Below are positions 31,888 through 40,849 of a stretch of 64,000 nt of DNA, piece after piece. Source of the stretch: Ignavibacteria bacterium (GTDB lineage: Bacteria; Bacteroidota; Ignavibacteria; Kapaibacteriales; Kapaibacteriaceae). The notes beneath the pieces are model-generated. The model saw only the letters and a program-made list of their open reading frames with translations. It made no database searches and was not told the origin of the DNA. Numbering within the stretch: the first letter of the stretch is position 1; each line of letters starts with the position of its first letter. The position numbers and the translations under genes were made by a program. The stretch covers positions 1 to 64,000 of the forward strand of contig CANMBE010000005.1 of the NCBI GenBank assembly GCA_947495975.1, in the 5' to 3' direction.

Positions 31888-34677
31888 TCATTCTAGACAC
31901 AAGAGCGAAAGCTGCCGTATTGCTTTTGCATAGACGGAGGAATGACTCAAAATCGTAGGATTACCAACGAGTATGAACTGTTGACGTGCCCGTGTCATGG
32001 CTACGTTGAGCTTACGATCAATAACAATGCCGCCAATGGTTGCCTCTGAAATAATGCTCTCGAGTTCAGTGAAAGATCCAACGGCGGTTCCATAGAGGAT
32101 CACATCGCGCTCGCTTCCTTGGAAACGCTCAACGGTATCCACTGTAACTAAACCTTGCAACTTGTTGGGAAGCATTGCAATTACGGCATTGTTTTGAACC
32201 CTAAAAGGAGTGATAATGCCAATTGAAAGGTCGCAGTTGATCGCGGAAGCGCTTTCAAACATTCGAGTTGCAAGCGCCACCAGAGTCCTTGCTTCTGCGC
32301 CTGCCTGGTCTGATTTGTCATCTACGGCAATAAAGCCAGTCCGAGATGGGATAAAAGCTGACCAGGGAAGGGGGTCCTCACTTTGTTGCCAATCTGCCAG
32401 TGTTTTGAGTTTTCCGGAGTAGAACTGGTCTGATACAAACTCCATTACATCCTGATGCATGCGCCCTTGCTTTGTTAACATCGCAACAGAAGCTTCGTCG
32501 CCCCTCTGATATGCACAGTTCATCAACCGCTCAAAGGCAGACATCCCAAGATCGGTCATCATCAGTGCTTCAAACTCCGGACCTCGCACGTGCAATGAAT
32601 CCGCACGCTGAGTTACAACAGCAGGGAGCTGACATTGATCACCCATCAAAATGGATCTTCCAACGCGGCACGTGATACCAATGAGCGGTGGTTCTAACAC
32701 CTGAGAGGCTTCATCAATAACGGCCGTTGTAAACGAACCAAAATCCCAAATCTCGGAACTGGAATACAGAGACTGTACTGTTGAAACAATGCATCGTGAA
32801 TTGGAAATCACCTCAGCCAATTCATTGGCAGAAAGACGTTGCCCAAGAACAGGAATTGAGCTTTCGCCTAAAGCCCCCTCACTACTACCATGACGCAAAT
32901 GATCAATGTTGTATCTCGTAAGTACCGCTGAAATTTCATTGGCAGCTCTGTTGGTATACGCAACAGCCAAGACTCTCTCATCAGAACGTTGCGTGAGCTG
33001 CGCAATAATCGTTCGTAGTACAGCGGAAGTTTTTCCTGTACCGGGTGGGCCTTGAATGAGGAAGAGCTCATTGGATGCGAGAGCTCGTTCTACAATGAGG
33101 CGTTGTTCATCAGTAAGGTCATGTGCAGAGATTTTTTGCTGTTGCCGATGTGTTGGTGCTCTGCGTCCGAGTAGCACCATTCGTTGGCTTGGTTCGCTGT
33201 CTACGAATGTTCTGATGGCTGCATAGAATGATCTGACAGATGTGTCTAAAACATCTTGTTCAAGTATCCATCGCTGACCATGGAGATCTTCTGCTGATGC
33301 GTATTTATTGCGCAGCGAAACTTCAATCGTAGTTGCAAACATGCCTCTGAGCGCTGCTTTCAAGAGAGGCCCATCACACGGCTTTGCCTGTCCGTTTACT
33401 TCGGGATACAGAATCACCGGATCACCTATTCGAAGTGCGCACTCACCGAATGATTCGCCTCTTACAAAAGATAGGTGCATCCGATTTACATCAGACTCTG
33501 ATGCATTGAATTGAAGATCTAGAATCACGGTAGAAGAACGGCGCTTTTCTTCGATAGCTTGTCTCCACAAATCTGCTGTAGACCGCGATGATCCACCACC
33601 AATGCGAACCATCTCATGATCGCCCGCTGTGTACCCCAACCATGCGCGCACAACACGAATCTCGGTGCGATCAAGTTGCGTTAACGTTGAAGCAAGTTCA
33701 ACTCGCGCGTGTTCATCGTACGATGATCCACCATGCAACGTAGAGGCCACAAGTATTTTCTTAAGGGGCTCGCCTTTGCGATGTTTGAGCGCGATGTCTG
33801 TAGCAATGATGACGTTTCGTGCGGACACCAAGAGAGACAATCCTTCATCGATGTTGTCCACGTTGCGCAAAGGAGCATCGCTTGCCTGCACATACCAGAT
33901 CTTTGCCGTTACGTTGCTCTGTGGTTGAGTTGCTTGGACCAGAGCGGCATACCCCGCAACCTGTGCTGCATGATCTGGCCGAATTGACACGCCAGATGCT
34001 GCTTTGCCCGCCTTCATCTCAACGATGAGTGTGTTCAAACCCATTCGCACACAGATATCTGCGCGCCCCTGCAACCCAAACGTAGGCGAGATGTAGTGCG
34101 GTTCAAGTACGATCGTGCCTGAAGAGAAACTGATGAACATCTCCCGAAGTGGAATCATTGCCTTGATGAGGACATCATCGATCTGCGGTAGCGACCCCTC
34201 GCGTGCTGCTGCTGCCAAGGATAGTGGGCGCGTTCGCTTGGCTTCGTGGATGATTTCATCATTGGTCAGAACTGGACTGCGGGCCAGAATATCAAAGGCA
34301 GCATTGACCAGCGAGCCCGTGAGCGCTAGACTCATGGCACCTGATTTCCGTAATCTCTTTACCAGAACCTGATCTGCTACTACGCCATGCACAGTAACAA
34401 GCTGTGCGGCCTCAGTTACATCCACCACAATGTCGGGGCTCAAAATAACCCACGGACTTCGCAATGAATCCGGACGACGCACAAATGAAGCCTCGAGACC
34501 AATAATGGCATCAGGTGTGGATAACCATGTGGATTGTTGAACATCCGCGGGCGACAACGATGCTGTGTGCACAACGCCAGAATAGTCTTTTATTACTACT
34601 ACTTGCTGCGTTTCATCAACGTCAACAATGCGGCCTTTTACTGAGATAAAGGCCTGTGGAAAAGCGCCAGTTTCCAC
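31888..34677 (-). CDS. Dna2-like protein: PD-(D/E)XK nuclease domain fused to an SF1 helicase
   Basis: Nuclease GLQGRADICVRMGLNTLIVEMKAGKA; Walker [23 protein letters not shown]; Walker B-like TAVIDEASQVLEPPL; VDTVERFQGSERDVILYG; NVAMTRARQQFILVG. GTG start overlaps recJ stop (TAGTG). Confidence 0.88.
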   Translation of the reverse strand: METGAFPQAFISVKGRIVDVDETQQVVVIKDYSGVVHTASLSPADVQQSTWLSTPDAIIGLEASFVRRPDSLRSPWVILSPDIVVDVTEAAQLVTVHGVVADQVLVKRLRKSGAMSLALTGSLVNAAFDILARSPVLTNDEIIHEAKRTRPLSLAAAAREGSLPQIDDVLIKAMIPLREMFISFSSGTIVLEPHYISPTFGLQGRADICVRMGLNTLIVEMKAGKAASGVSIRPDHAAQVAGYAALVQATQPQSNVTAKIWYVQASDAPLRNVDNIDEGLSLLVSARNVIIATDIALKHRKGEPLKKILVASTLHGGSSYDEHARVELASTLTQLDRTEIRVVRAWLGYTAGDHEMVRIGGGSSRSTADLWRQAIEEKRRSSTVILDLQFNASESDVNRMHLSFVRGESFGECALRIGDPVILYPEVNGQAKPCDGPLLKAALRGMFATTIEVSLRNKYASAEDLHGQRWILEQDVLDTSVRSFYAAIRTFVDSEPSQRMVLLGRRAPTHRQQQKISAHDLTDEQRLIVERALASNELFLIQGPPGTGKTSAVLRTIIAQLTQRSDERVLAVAYTNRAANEISAVLTRYNIDHLRHGSSEGALGESSIPVLGQRLSANELAEVISNSRCIVSTVQSLYSSSEIWDFGSFTTAVIDEASQVLEPPLIGITCRVGRSILMGDQCQLPAVVTQRADSLHVRGPEFEALMMTDLGMSAFERLMNCAYQRGDEASVAMLTKQGRMHQDVMEFVSDQFYSGKLKTLADWQQSEDPLPWSAFIPSRTGFIAVDDKSDQAGAEARTLVALATRMFESASAINCDLSIGIITPFRVQNNAVIAMLPNKLQGLVTVDTVERFQGSERDVILYGTAVGSFTELESIISEATIGGIVIDRKLNVAMTRARQQFILVGNPTILSHSSVYAKAIRQLSLLCLE

Positions 34678-36374
34678 TACTCCGGGCGGATATCTTTTAT
34701 GCGCAACTGTGGCGTACTCGAGCCATTAAAGAGATTTTCTTCAAGTGTATAGACTAAAGTGAAGGGCTTGCCATTACTACAGTCATTAATTCTATCGCCT
34801 AGGTTAAACCCAATAGCGTCAATTGCAAAGTTTTTCTGAAGTGCACGTAGCTTAAGGTGGTTATTCCCAACAATCTTCACCCCATCAGCTGACACAACAT
34901 TCTCTGTATGAAACATCGGCCGATTATTCTTATAACCATACGGAGCAAACTGATTTAAGAACTTGAAAAAACTAGGTGTTAACTCGTTTAGCTGCAATTC
35001 AGCGTCGATGATAATTTCTGGCTTGAGCATATCTGCAGTGAGTGCATCGGCTGCAATGCGATCAAAACGTTCTCGGAGTTCTGGAATCCTATCTACGTGC
35101 AATGAAAGGCCCGCAGCGTGACGGTGGCCACCAAATTCTATGATGAGGTCTTCGCATTGTTTGAGAGCGCCATAGATGTCAAAGTCCTTCAAGGATCGCG
35201 CTGACCCTTTGGCCACGCCATCAATCGTAGTAAGCATGATCGACGGCACGTGGAATCGTTCTACGAGGCGTGAGGCAACGATCCCAATGACACCAGCGTG
35301 CCAGTCATGCGAGTGTAGAACGAGCGCTCGGCCGCTTCCAGACAGCAATTGGTCTTCTGCTTGTTGAATTGCTTCTTCAAAAGTGTGTTCGTCAATGGTT
35401 CTACGTTGTCTGTTATCGTGCTCCAGCTCCTGAGCAATCCGGAAGGCCTTAAGCTCATCTGGCTGTATCATCATTTCAACAGCCCTGCGAGGATCGCCTA
35501 CACGGCCTGCAGCATTAATCCTAGGCGCCATTCCAAAAATGACACTTGCGTTTGTAAGCTGACCAAGGTGAAGTCCGGCACAATCAACGAGTCCTTTGAA
35601 TCCCGGACGAGGGTATTGATTCAACAGCTCAAGTCCAAAATGACTGAGAATGCGATTTTCATCTTCTAGGGGGGCAATATCTGCCGCAGAGGCAATGGCA
35701 ACAAAGTCGAGGTATTCATACGCCAACTCTGGGTGCCCGTGTCTCTCTGCCAGAGCTTGTAGGAGTTTGAACGCAACGCCACATGCAGCAAGCCCCTTAA
35801 AGGGATAATCACATCCTGGCTTCACGGGGTCGAGGATTGCAAGAGCGTTTGGAATCTCTTCTGCTGCCTGGTGGTGATCGCAAATAACCACGTCAATGTT
35901 AAACTCGTTTGCTCTGTCAACGGCCCGCGAAGCCGTTACCCCAACGTCAACGGTAACGATCAACGAAGCCCCAGCAGCGCGCGCTCTATCCACGGATAAT
36001 GGCGTAAAGCCAAATCCTTCTTCGAGGCGACTAGGAATGTGATAATCAGCACGAGCCCCAATCTTCCTAAGAAAGTGGAGAACCATTGCTGCACTTGCAG
36101 TGCCATCTACATCGTAATCACCATGAACCCAGATGAGTTCTTGAGCTTCAATTGCACGTCCAATGCGATCGACCGCCAAATTCATCCCGTTCATTAACCA
36201 GGGGGAATGGAGTTCATCCAATGACGGCTCAAAGAACCGTTGGACGGCATCAATCGTATCAAGCCCTCGTCCTACGAGCACTTTGGCAATAGGAGAGGGG
36301 ACATTCAATTGTGTGATTATCTCTTGTAGGGCATTTTCATCTTTACATTCCCGGGTGATCCACCGATAGTTCAA
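34677..36374 (-). CDS. recJ: Single-stranded-DNA-specific exonuclease RecJ
   Basis: WVHGDYDVDGTASAAMVLHFLRKIGA, VVICDHHQAAEEIPNALAILDP, LIIEFGGHRHAAGLSL. Confidence 0.96.
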   Translation of the reverse strand: MNYRWITRECKDENALQEIITQLNVPSPIAKVLVGRGLDTIDAVQRFFEPSLDELHSPWLMNGMNLAVDRIGRAIEAQELIWVHGDYDVDGTASAAMVLHFLRKIGARADYHIPSRLEEGFGFTPLSVDRARAAGASLIVTVDVGVTASRAVDRANEFNIDVVICDHHQAAEEIPNALAILDPVKPGCDYPFKGLAACGVAFKLLQALAERHGHPELAYEYLDFVAIASAADIAPLEDENRILSHFGLELLNQYPRPGFKGLVDCAGLHLGQLTNASVIFGMAPRINAAGRVGDPRRAVEMMIQPDELKAFRIAQELEHDNRQRRTIDEHTFEEAIQQAEDQLLSGSGRALVLHSHDWHAGVIGIVASRLVERFHVPSIMLTTIDGVAKGSARSLKDFDIYGALKQCEDLIIEFGGHRHAAGLSLHVDRIPELRERFDRIAADALTADMLKPEIIIDAELQLNELTPSFFKFLNQFAPYGYKNNRPMFHTENVVSADGVKIVGNNHLKLRALQKNFAIDAIGFNLGDRINDCSNGKPFTLVYTLEENLFNGSSTPQLRIKDIRPE

Positions 36375-36470
36375 CGTGATCCTGTTAATTTGAATTCAAT
36401 CTGCTTTAAGATACGACTGCCAGCCCCCTATCATCAAGTTTCATTCACACAAATACTGTTACTTCGCACT

Positions 36471-37526
36471 GTGACCCCTCGCAAACCACTATTGGCATTG
36501 GACAAGGACGATGACGAACTCGCATATCGCGAGAGGACGCGGGAGCATGCTAAACCGTTGGAGCGCACGCGCACACGGATAAAACATGGCAAGGTGATAG
36601 GGGATAAGGGGTTACGTGGGATTGTGGCTACGCCCATTGGTCCAAAGTGGATTGTGGCGGTAGACCTAGAGTTCTGGATCTGTGGCGTTTCAGGCGTGAT
36701 AGACGTGCCACACACTTCAACGATGATTGCCGTTGGCGACGTGGTGTGGATTGAACCCGACGGCGACAGAACCGAGCAAGGCGATCCCTCGGCTGCGATC
36801 GTAAAGGTAGAAGAACGCACCACGGTTTTGTCGCGTAAGGCAGCTGGTAAAACTCAGCGCGAGCAGGTATTGGTTGCAAATGTTGAGCAGCTCGGTATTG
36901 TAATGGCTGTTGCCCTACCAAACTATAATAAGCGCCTCATAGACAGATATTTGATTGGTGCAGACAAAGGAAATCTTGATCCATTCATCGTAATAAATAA
37001 GTACGATCTGCTTGATTCAGAATATCACCAGGATGTGCTGGATGATCTTATGGTCTATATCAAACAGCTTTCTATACCGACAATGTTTACGAGTTCAAAA
37101 TCAGGACGAGGGATGCAGGAGCTCAAGGATATTCTTGCGGGGCGGTCTACGCTCTTAACAGGACCCTCTGGTGTTGGCAAGTCATCCCTCATTAATCGGT
37201 TCACCGATGCGCGCCAGCGCGTTGGTGCCATTTCAGAGAAGTATGAAAAGGGGCGGCACACAACAACTGCATCACTCGTGATTCCATTGCCGGGAGGGGG
37301 CATTGTTGTTGACTCTCCGGGGATACGGGAGTTTGGAATTTTTCAGCTCGATGCAGCCGAACTTCCATTCTACTTTGAAGAGTTCACTCCGTACGCGGCT
37401 AGATGCAAGTTTGCTCCCTGTTCACATACGCATGAGCCTGATTGTGCCGTAAAAGAGGCTGTAGAATCTGGGAACATCGATGAAGAACGATACGTTTCGT
37501 ACCTGAACCTAAAGGACACGCTGTAA
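36471..37526 (+). CDS. rsgA: Ribosome small subunit-dependent GTPase A
   Basis: FIVINKYDLLD, LLTGPSGVGKSSLINRF (circularly permuted GTPase), VVDSPGIREFGIF, C-terminal CKFAPCSHTHEPDCAVKEAVESG zinc motif. GTG start inferred. Confidence 0.95.
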   Translation: MTPRKPLLALDKDDDELAYRERTREHAKPLERTRTRIKHGKVIGDKGLRGIVATPIGPKWIVAVDLEFWICGVSGVIDVPHTSTMIAVGDVVWIEPDGDRTEQGDPSAAIVKVEERTTVLSRKAAGKTQREQVLVANVEQLGIVMAVALPNYNKRLIDRYLIGADKGNLDPFIVINKYDLLDSEYHQDVLDDLMVYIKQLSIPTMFTSSKSGRGMQELKDILAGRSTLLTGPSGVGKSSLINRFTDARQRVGAISEKYEKGRHTTTASLVIPLPGGGIVVDSPGIREFGIFQLDAAELPFYFEEFTPYAARCKFAPCSHTHEPDCAVKEAVESGNIDEERYVSYLNLKDTL

Positions 37527-37569
37527 CTGCCTTCTTCCTATCTTTGCCACCCCACCAAACACGGTAGTT

Positions 37570-37656
37570 GGAGAGGTGCGAGAGTGGTTGAATCGGGTAG
37601 TCTCGAAAACTACTATGGGAGCAATCCTATCGAGGGTTCGAATCCCTCCCTCTCCT
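37570..37656 (+). tRNA. tRNA-Ser (anticodon CGA)
   Basis: Acceptor GGAGAGG/CCTCTCC, anticodon arm GTAGT CTCGAAA ACTAC, long variable arm, GAGGG TTCGAAT CCCTC. Confidence 0.94.
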
Positions 37657-37667
37657 CACAAATGGCT

Positions 37668-37751
37668 GGGCGAGTGCTGAAATTGGCAGACAGGCGGGTC
37701 TCAGAAGCCCGTGTTCGAAAGGACGTGTGGGTTCAAGTCCCACCTCGCCCA
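37668..37751 (+). tRNA. tRNA-Leu (anticodon CAG)
   Basis: Acceptor GGGCGAG/CTCGCCC, anticodon arm CGGGT CTCAGAA GCCCG, long variable arm, GTGGG TTCAAGT CCCAC. Confidence 0.94.
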
Positions 37752-37772
37752 CACATTTGGAAGCTCCAACCA

Positions 37773-37930
37773 ATGGCAAAAAAGAAGACCTTGCCAATGG
37801 GCACGAAGCGTGCATTTGTTACGGAGCTAAAAAAATCTCCGAGTCAATGTTGGAGAGAAGGTTGCAAGACAAACTCTATGCGCATAATAAGCATGGGCTA
37901 GTTTTACCGAAGCTTCACCATGGTATGTGA
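37773..37930 (+). CDS. Small basic protein apparently encoded in two frames joined by a -1 shift
   Basis: Frame 0: MAKKKTLPMGTKRAFVTELKK; -1 frame after A7 at 37829-37835: ISESMLERRLQDKLYAHNKHGLVLPKLHHGM stop. Each part looks plausible; gene call is tentative. Confidence 0.4.
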
Positions 37931-38100
37931 CCCTAGCTGATGACAAATGGTACGCACGGATTGCGATCGCATCCATCATACGCATACACTATGGATACGC
38001 TGGATCTTTCCTATCTAACCATAACCGATCAACAACACGCAGAATTACAGATTGCTCGGAAGGAATTGATAAAGTGAATGATTTTACATCACGACATACG

Positions 38101-38892
38101 ATGCTCGTACTGTTCTTCGTTACCATCTACATGATGATGTTCACTTCGCATGTACACGCGCAACAGAAGGCCGCAAAGCCCAAGGAAGAGCAGCCAAAGG
38201 AAGTTTGGAATCACGTCAAGCAAGAGCGATTTGGTCGCTATCGCGTGCAGGCTCCAAAAGGAGCTGCAGCCGGTAAGACATATCCATTGGTAATGCTGCT
38301 GCATGGTAACGGTAATGCACCAGAACTCATGCTACGATGGGCAAATGATCTTAAGCTCGACACCTTCATTGTGATTTGTCCAGAAGCCCCGTACGTGAAA
38401 ATCACAGAAACAATTCAAACAAAAGAAGAGCGATATACCGCAATGGCTGATGCCATTGGCCTTCCAGATACGCTACTACCAGAGGCCATTACAACCTCAG
38501 CAGATTGGTACTACAATGTGTTGCTTGATGCACAACGAACGCTTCCGGTGAACAAGGATGTAAAACCTATCTTGATTGGATTTTCGCAAGGGGGCTTCTT
38601 TGCCCAGGTATTATTGACACGTTATCCGCAGACGTTCCACAAGGTTGTAACAGTGAGCGCCAGCATGTATGCCGCTGGACTCGTTATAGAGAAATTGCCC
38701 AATGTTGCCTCATCAGATGTAGAAGTATTGATGGCCCATGCGCGCCTTGATCCAGTGGTACCATTTCAAACCGGCGAGCTCCTCCATGCAGCATTTGATG
38801 GCGCCAAGGTTAAAAACACCTTTATCCCGTTTGACGGGGGACATTGGCCAACCCCAGAAGTCACGGAACTGATCAGCAAATGGCTACGCTAG
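38101..38892 (+). CDS. Secreted alpha/beta hydrolase (phospholipase/carboxylesterase-like)
   Basis: Signal peptide MLVLFFVTIYMMMFTSHVHAQQ; YPLVMLLHGNGNAPELM; LIGFSQGGFFAQVLL nucleophile elbow; FDGGHWPTPE. Start uncertain (GTG 38074 possible). Confidence 0.87.
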   Translation: MLVLFFVTIYMMMFTSHVHAQQKAAKPKEEQPKEVWNHVKQERFGRYRVQAPKGAAAGKTYPLVMLLHGNGNAPELMLRWANDLKLDTFIVICPEAPYVKITETIQTKEERYTAMADAIGLPDTLLPEAITTSADWYYNVLLDAQRTLPVNKDVKPILIGFSQGGFFAQVLLTRYPQTFHKVVTVSASMYAAGLVIEKLPNVASSDVEVLMAHARLDPVVPFQTGELLHAAFDGAKVKNTFIPFDGGHWPTPEVTELISKWLR

Positions 38893-38962
38893 TGAGTTTA
38901 TTGGGTAATTTGTGCTGTTCTGTGATTAACTAACTACCTAATGAACTAATTCGTCAATTCGT

Positions 38963-40243
38963 ATGAGCGGATCCGCCACACTCGAGCGTGTAGAAAAGCT
39001 ACGTCAAAGCAAGATCCTGCGAGAAGTGCAGGACAAAGACACCGTTGCAATGTTCGAAGACCCACTTGAGAACGATATGATTCTCAACATGGGTCCGCAG
39101 CACCCAGCAACACACGGCGTGTTGCGTGTATTGCTGCGCCTCGATGGTGAGACGGTTGTAAAGTGCATTCCGGAGTTGGGCTATCTACACCGTGGCTTTG
39201 AGAAGATTGCAGAGAACAGTACCTACCACGAGTTTATTCCGCATACAGACAGGCTTGATTATATCTCGCCCCTTTCAAACAATGTTGCCATTTGTATGGC
39301 CATTGAAAAGGCAGCGGGTATTTCTGTGCCCGAGCGTGCTGTATGGATACGTATGCTTGTGTGCGAACTTGCTCGTATCTCTTCGCACCTCCTTGCGATG
39401 GGTGCAACGTCCATGGACGTAGGCGCAATGACAGTGTTTCTATGGACATTCACCGAACGCGAAAAACAATACGACCTTTTTGAGCGAATTTGTGGTGCTC
39501 GGTTTACAACGAGTTATGCACGCATTGGTGGTGTTGCAAATGATATTGCCGATGATGTGATGCGCGACATTCGTGTGTGGCTTAATCAGTTGCCAGAGCG
39601 CATGTCAGAGGTTGAACGTCTCGTGAATCGCAATAGAATATTTGTTGATCGCATGGCGGGTACGGGATACATTCCGGCAGAGAAAGCAATTGCACTGGGC
39701 CTTACAGGCTCTACGCTACGGGGCTCCGGTGTTGCCCGCGACCTTCGCCGCGACGAGCCATACATGTTTTACGATCAGGTTGAGTTTGACGTCATCACTC
39801 GCAATGATGGTGATTGTTATTCTCGCTATATCGTTCGCAATCTTGAGATATGGGAATCGATGAAGATTTGTCATCAGTGTCTTGACAAACTCGAGGCCAT
39901 GCCACGCACCCCGGTGTTGTCGGACACTCAACCGCAGTCAGTTGTATCTCGCAAGGCAGAGATATATACCAAGATGGAAGATTTGATCAATGACTTCATG
40001 ATCATCAACTTCGGTACAATGCCTCCAAAGGGCGAGACCTATACGGCAATTGAATCGCCAAAGGGAGAATTGGGATTCTTTATCGTAAGCGATGGTACAG
40101 GACAACCGTGGAAGCTGAAGATCCGTTCTCCGTCGTCATCAAACTTGCAAGCACTGAAGTATATGGCAGAGGGCTCCATGGTGTCTGATGTTGTTGCAAT
40201 CATTGGAAGTATCGATCCCGTGATGGGCGAAGCAGACAAGTGA
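38963..40243 (+). CDS. nuoD: NADH-quinone oxidoreductase subunit D
   Basis: MGPQHPATHGVLRVLLRLDGETV, GYLHRGFEKIAEN, TGPTLRGSG-like LTGSTLRGSGVARDLRRDEPY, YTAIESPKGELGFFIVSDG. Confidence 0.96.
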   Translation: MSGSATLERVEKLRQSKILREVQDKDTVAMFEDPLENDMILNMGPQHPATHGVLRVLLRLDGETVVKCIPELGYLHRGFEKIAENSTYHEFIPHTDRLDYISPLSNNVAICMAIEKAAGISVPERAVWIRMLVCELARISSHLLAMGATSMDVGAMTVFLWTFTEREKQYDLFERICGARFTTSYARIGGVANDIADDVMRDIRVWLNQLPERMSEVERLVNRNRIFVDRMAGTGYIPAEKAIALGLTGSTLRGSGVARDLRRDEPYMFYDQVEFDVITRNDGDCYSRYIVRNLEIWESMKICHQCLDKLEAMPRTPVLSDTQPQSVVSRKAEIYTKMEDLINDFMIINFGTMPPKGETYTAIESPKGELGFFIVSDGTGQPWKLKIRSPSSSNLQALKYMAEGSMVSDVVAIIGSIDPVMGEADK

Positions 40244-40843
40244 ATGCCTTCACCAGAGAACATTACGCCTGAGCGCAAGGCGCGCATTGAGCACGTTCTT
40301 GGCAACCGACAGCCCACGTTAACAATCGTTTTTGAAAATGTGCAGGACCCGCATAATATGAGTGCGGTCATTCGGTCTTGCGACGCCGTTGGTGTGCTTG
40401 AAGTTCATGGGATATATGCAGGACTCAATGAGTTTCCTGTTCTAGGAGAGAAGTCTAGCGCGAGCGCCCGAAAATGGGTTGGCGTAAACCTACATAACAC
40501 CGTTGTTGATTGTTACGCAGTGCTTCGTGCAAAAGGTTTTAGCATTTATACAACCCACATGTCGAGCGATGCCACTGCGCTCCATGACCTCGACCTTACG
40601 CAACCCATTGCACTGGTTTTTGGCAACGAGCATCACGGCGTTACGGATGAAGCACGCGAAGGGGCAGACGGTAATTTCTTAGTCCCCCAGGTAGGCATGA
40701 TCCAGTCCCTCAACATATCGGTAGCATGTGCCGTAACACTCTATGAAGCGATGCGGCAGCGCATGGCAGCAGGTATGTATGAGACACCGCAGATTGCACC
40801 GCAGGAGTTACAGGCGATGGTTACTGACTGGTGCGGGCGGTAA
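40244..40843 (+). CDS. trmH: tRNA (guanosine-2'-O)-methyltransferase, SpoU/TrmH family
   Basis: VFENVQDPHNMSAVIRSCDAVGV, IALVFGNEHHGVTDEAREGAD, IPQVGMIQSLNISVACAVTLYE-like motif. Confidence 0.93.
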   Translation: MPSPENITPERKARIEHVLGNRQPTLTIVFENVQDPHNMSAVIRSCDAVGVLEVHGIYAGLNEFPVLGEKSSASARKWVGVNLHNTVVDCYAVLRAKGFSIYTTHMSSDATALHDLDLTQPIALVFGNEHHGVTDEAREGADGNFLVPQVGMIQSLNISVACAVTLYEAMRQRMAAGMYETPQIAPQELQAMVTDWCGR

Positions 40844-40849
40844 GTTCTT

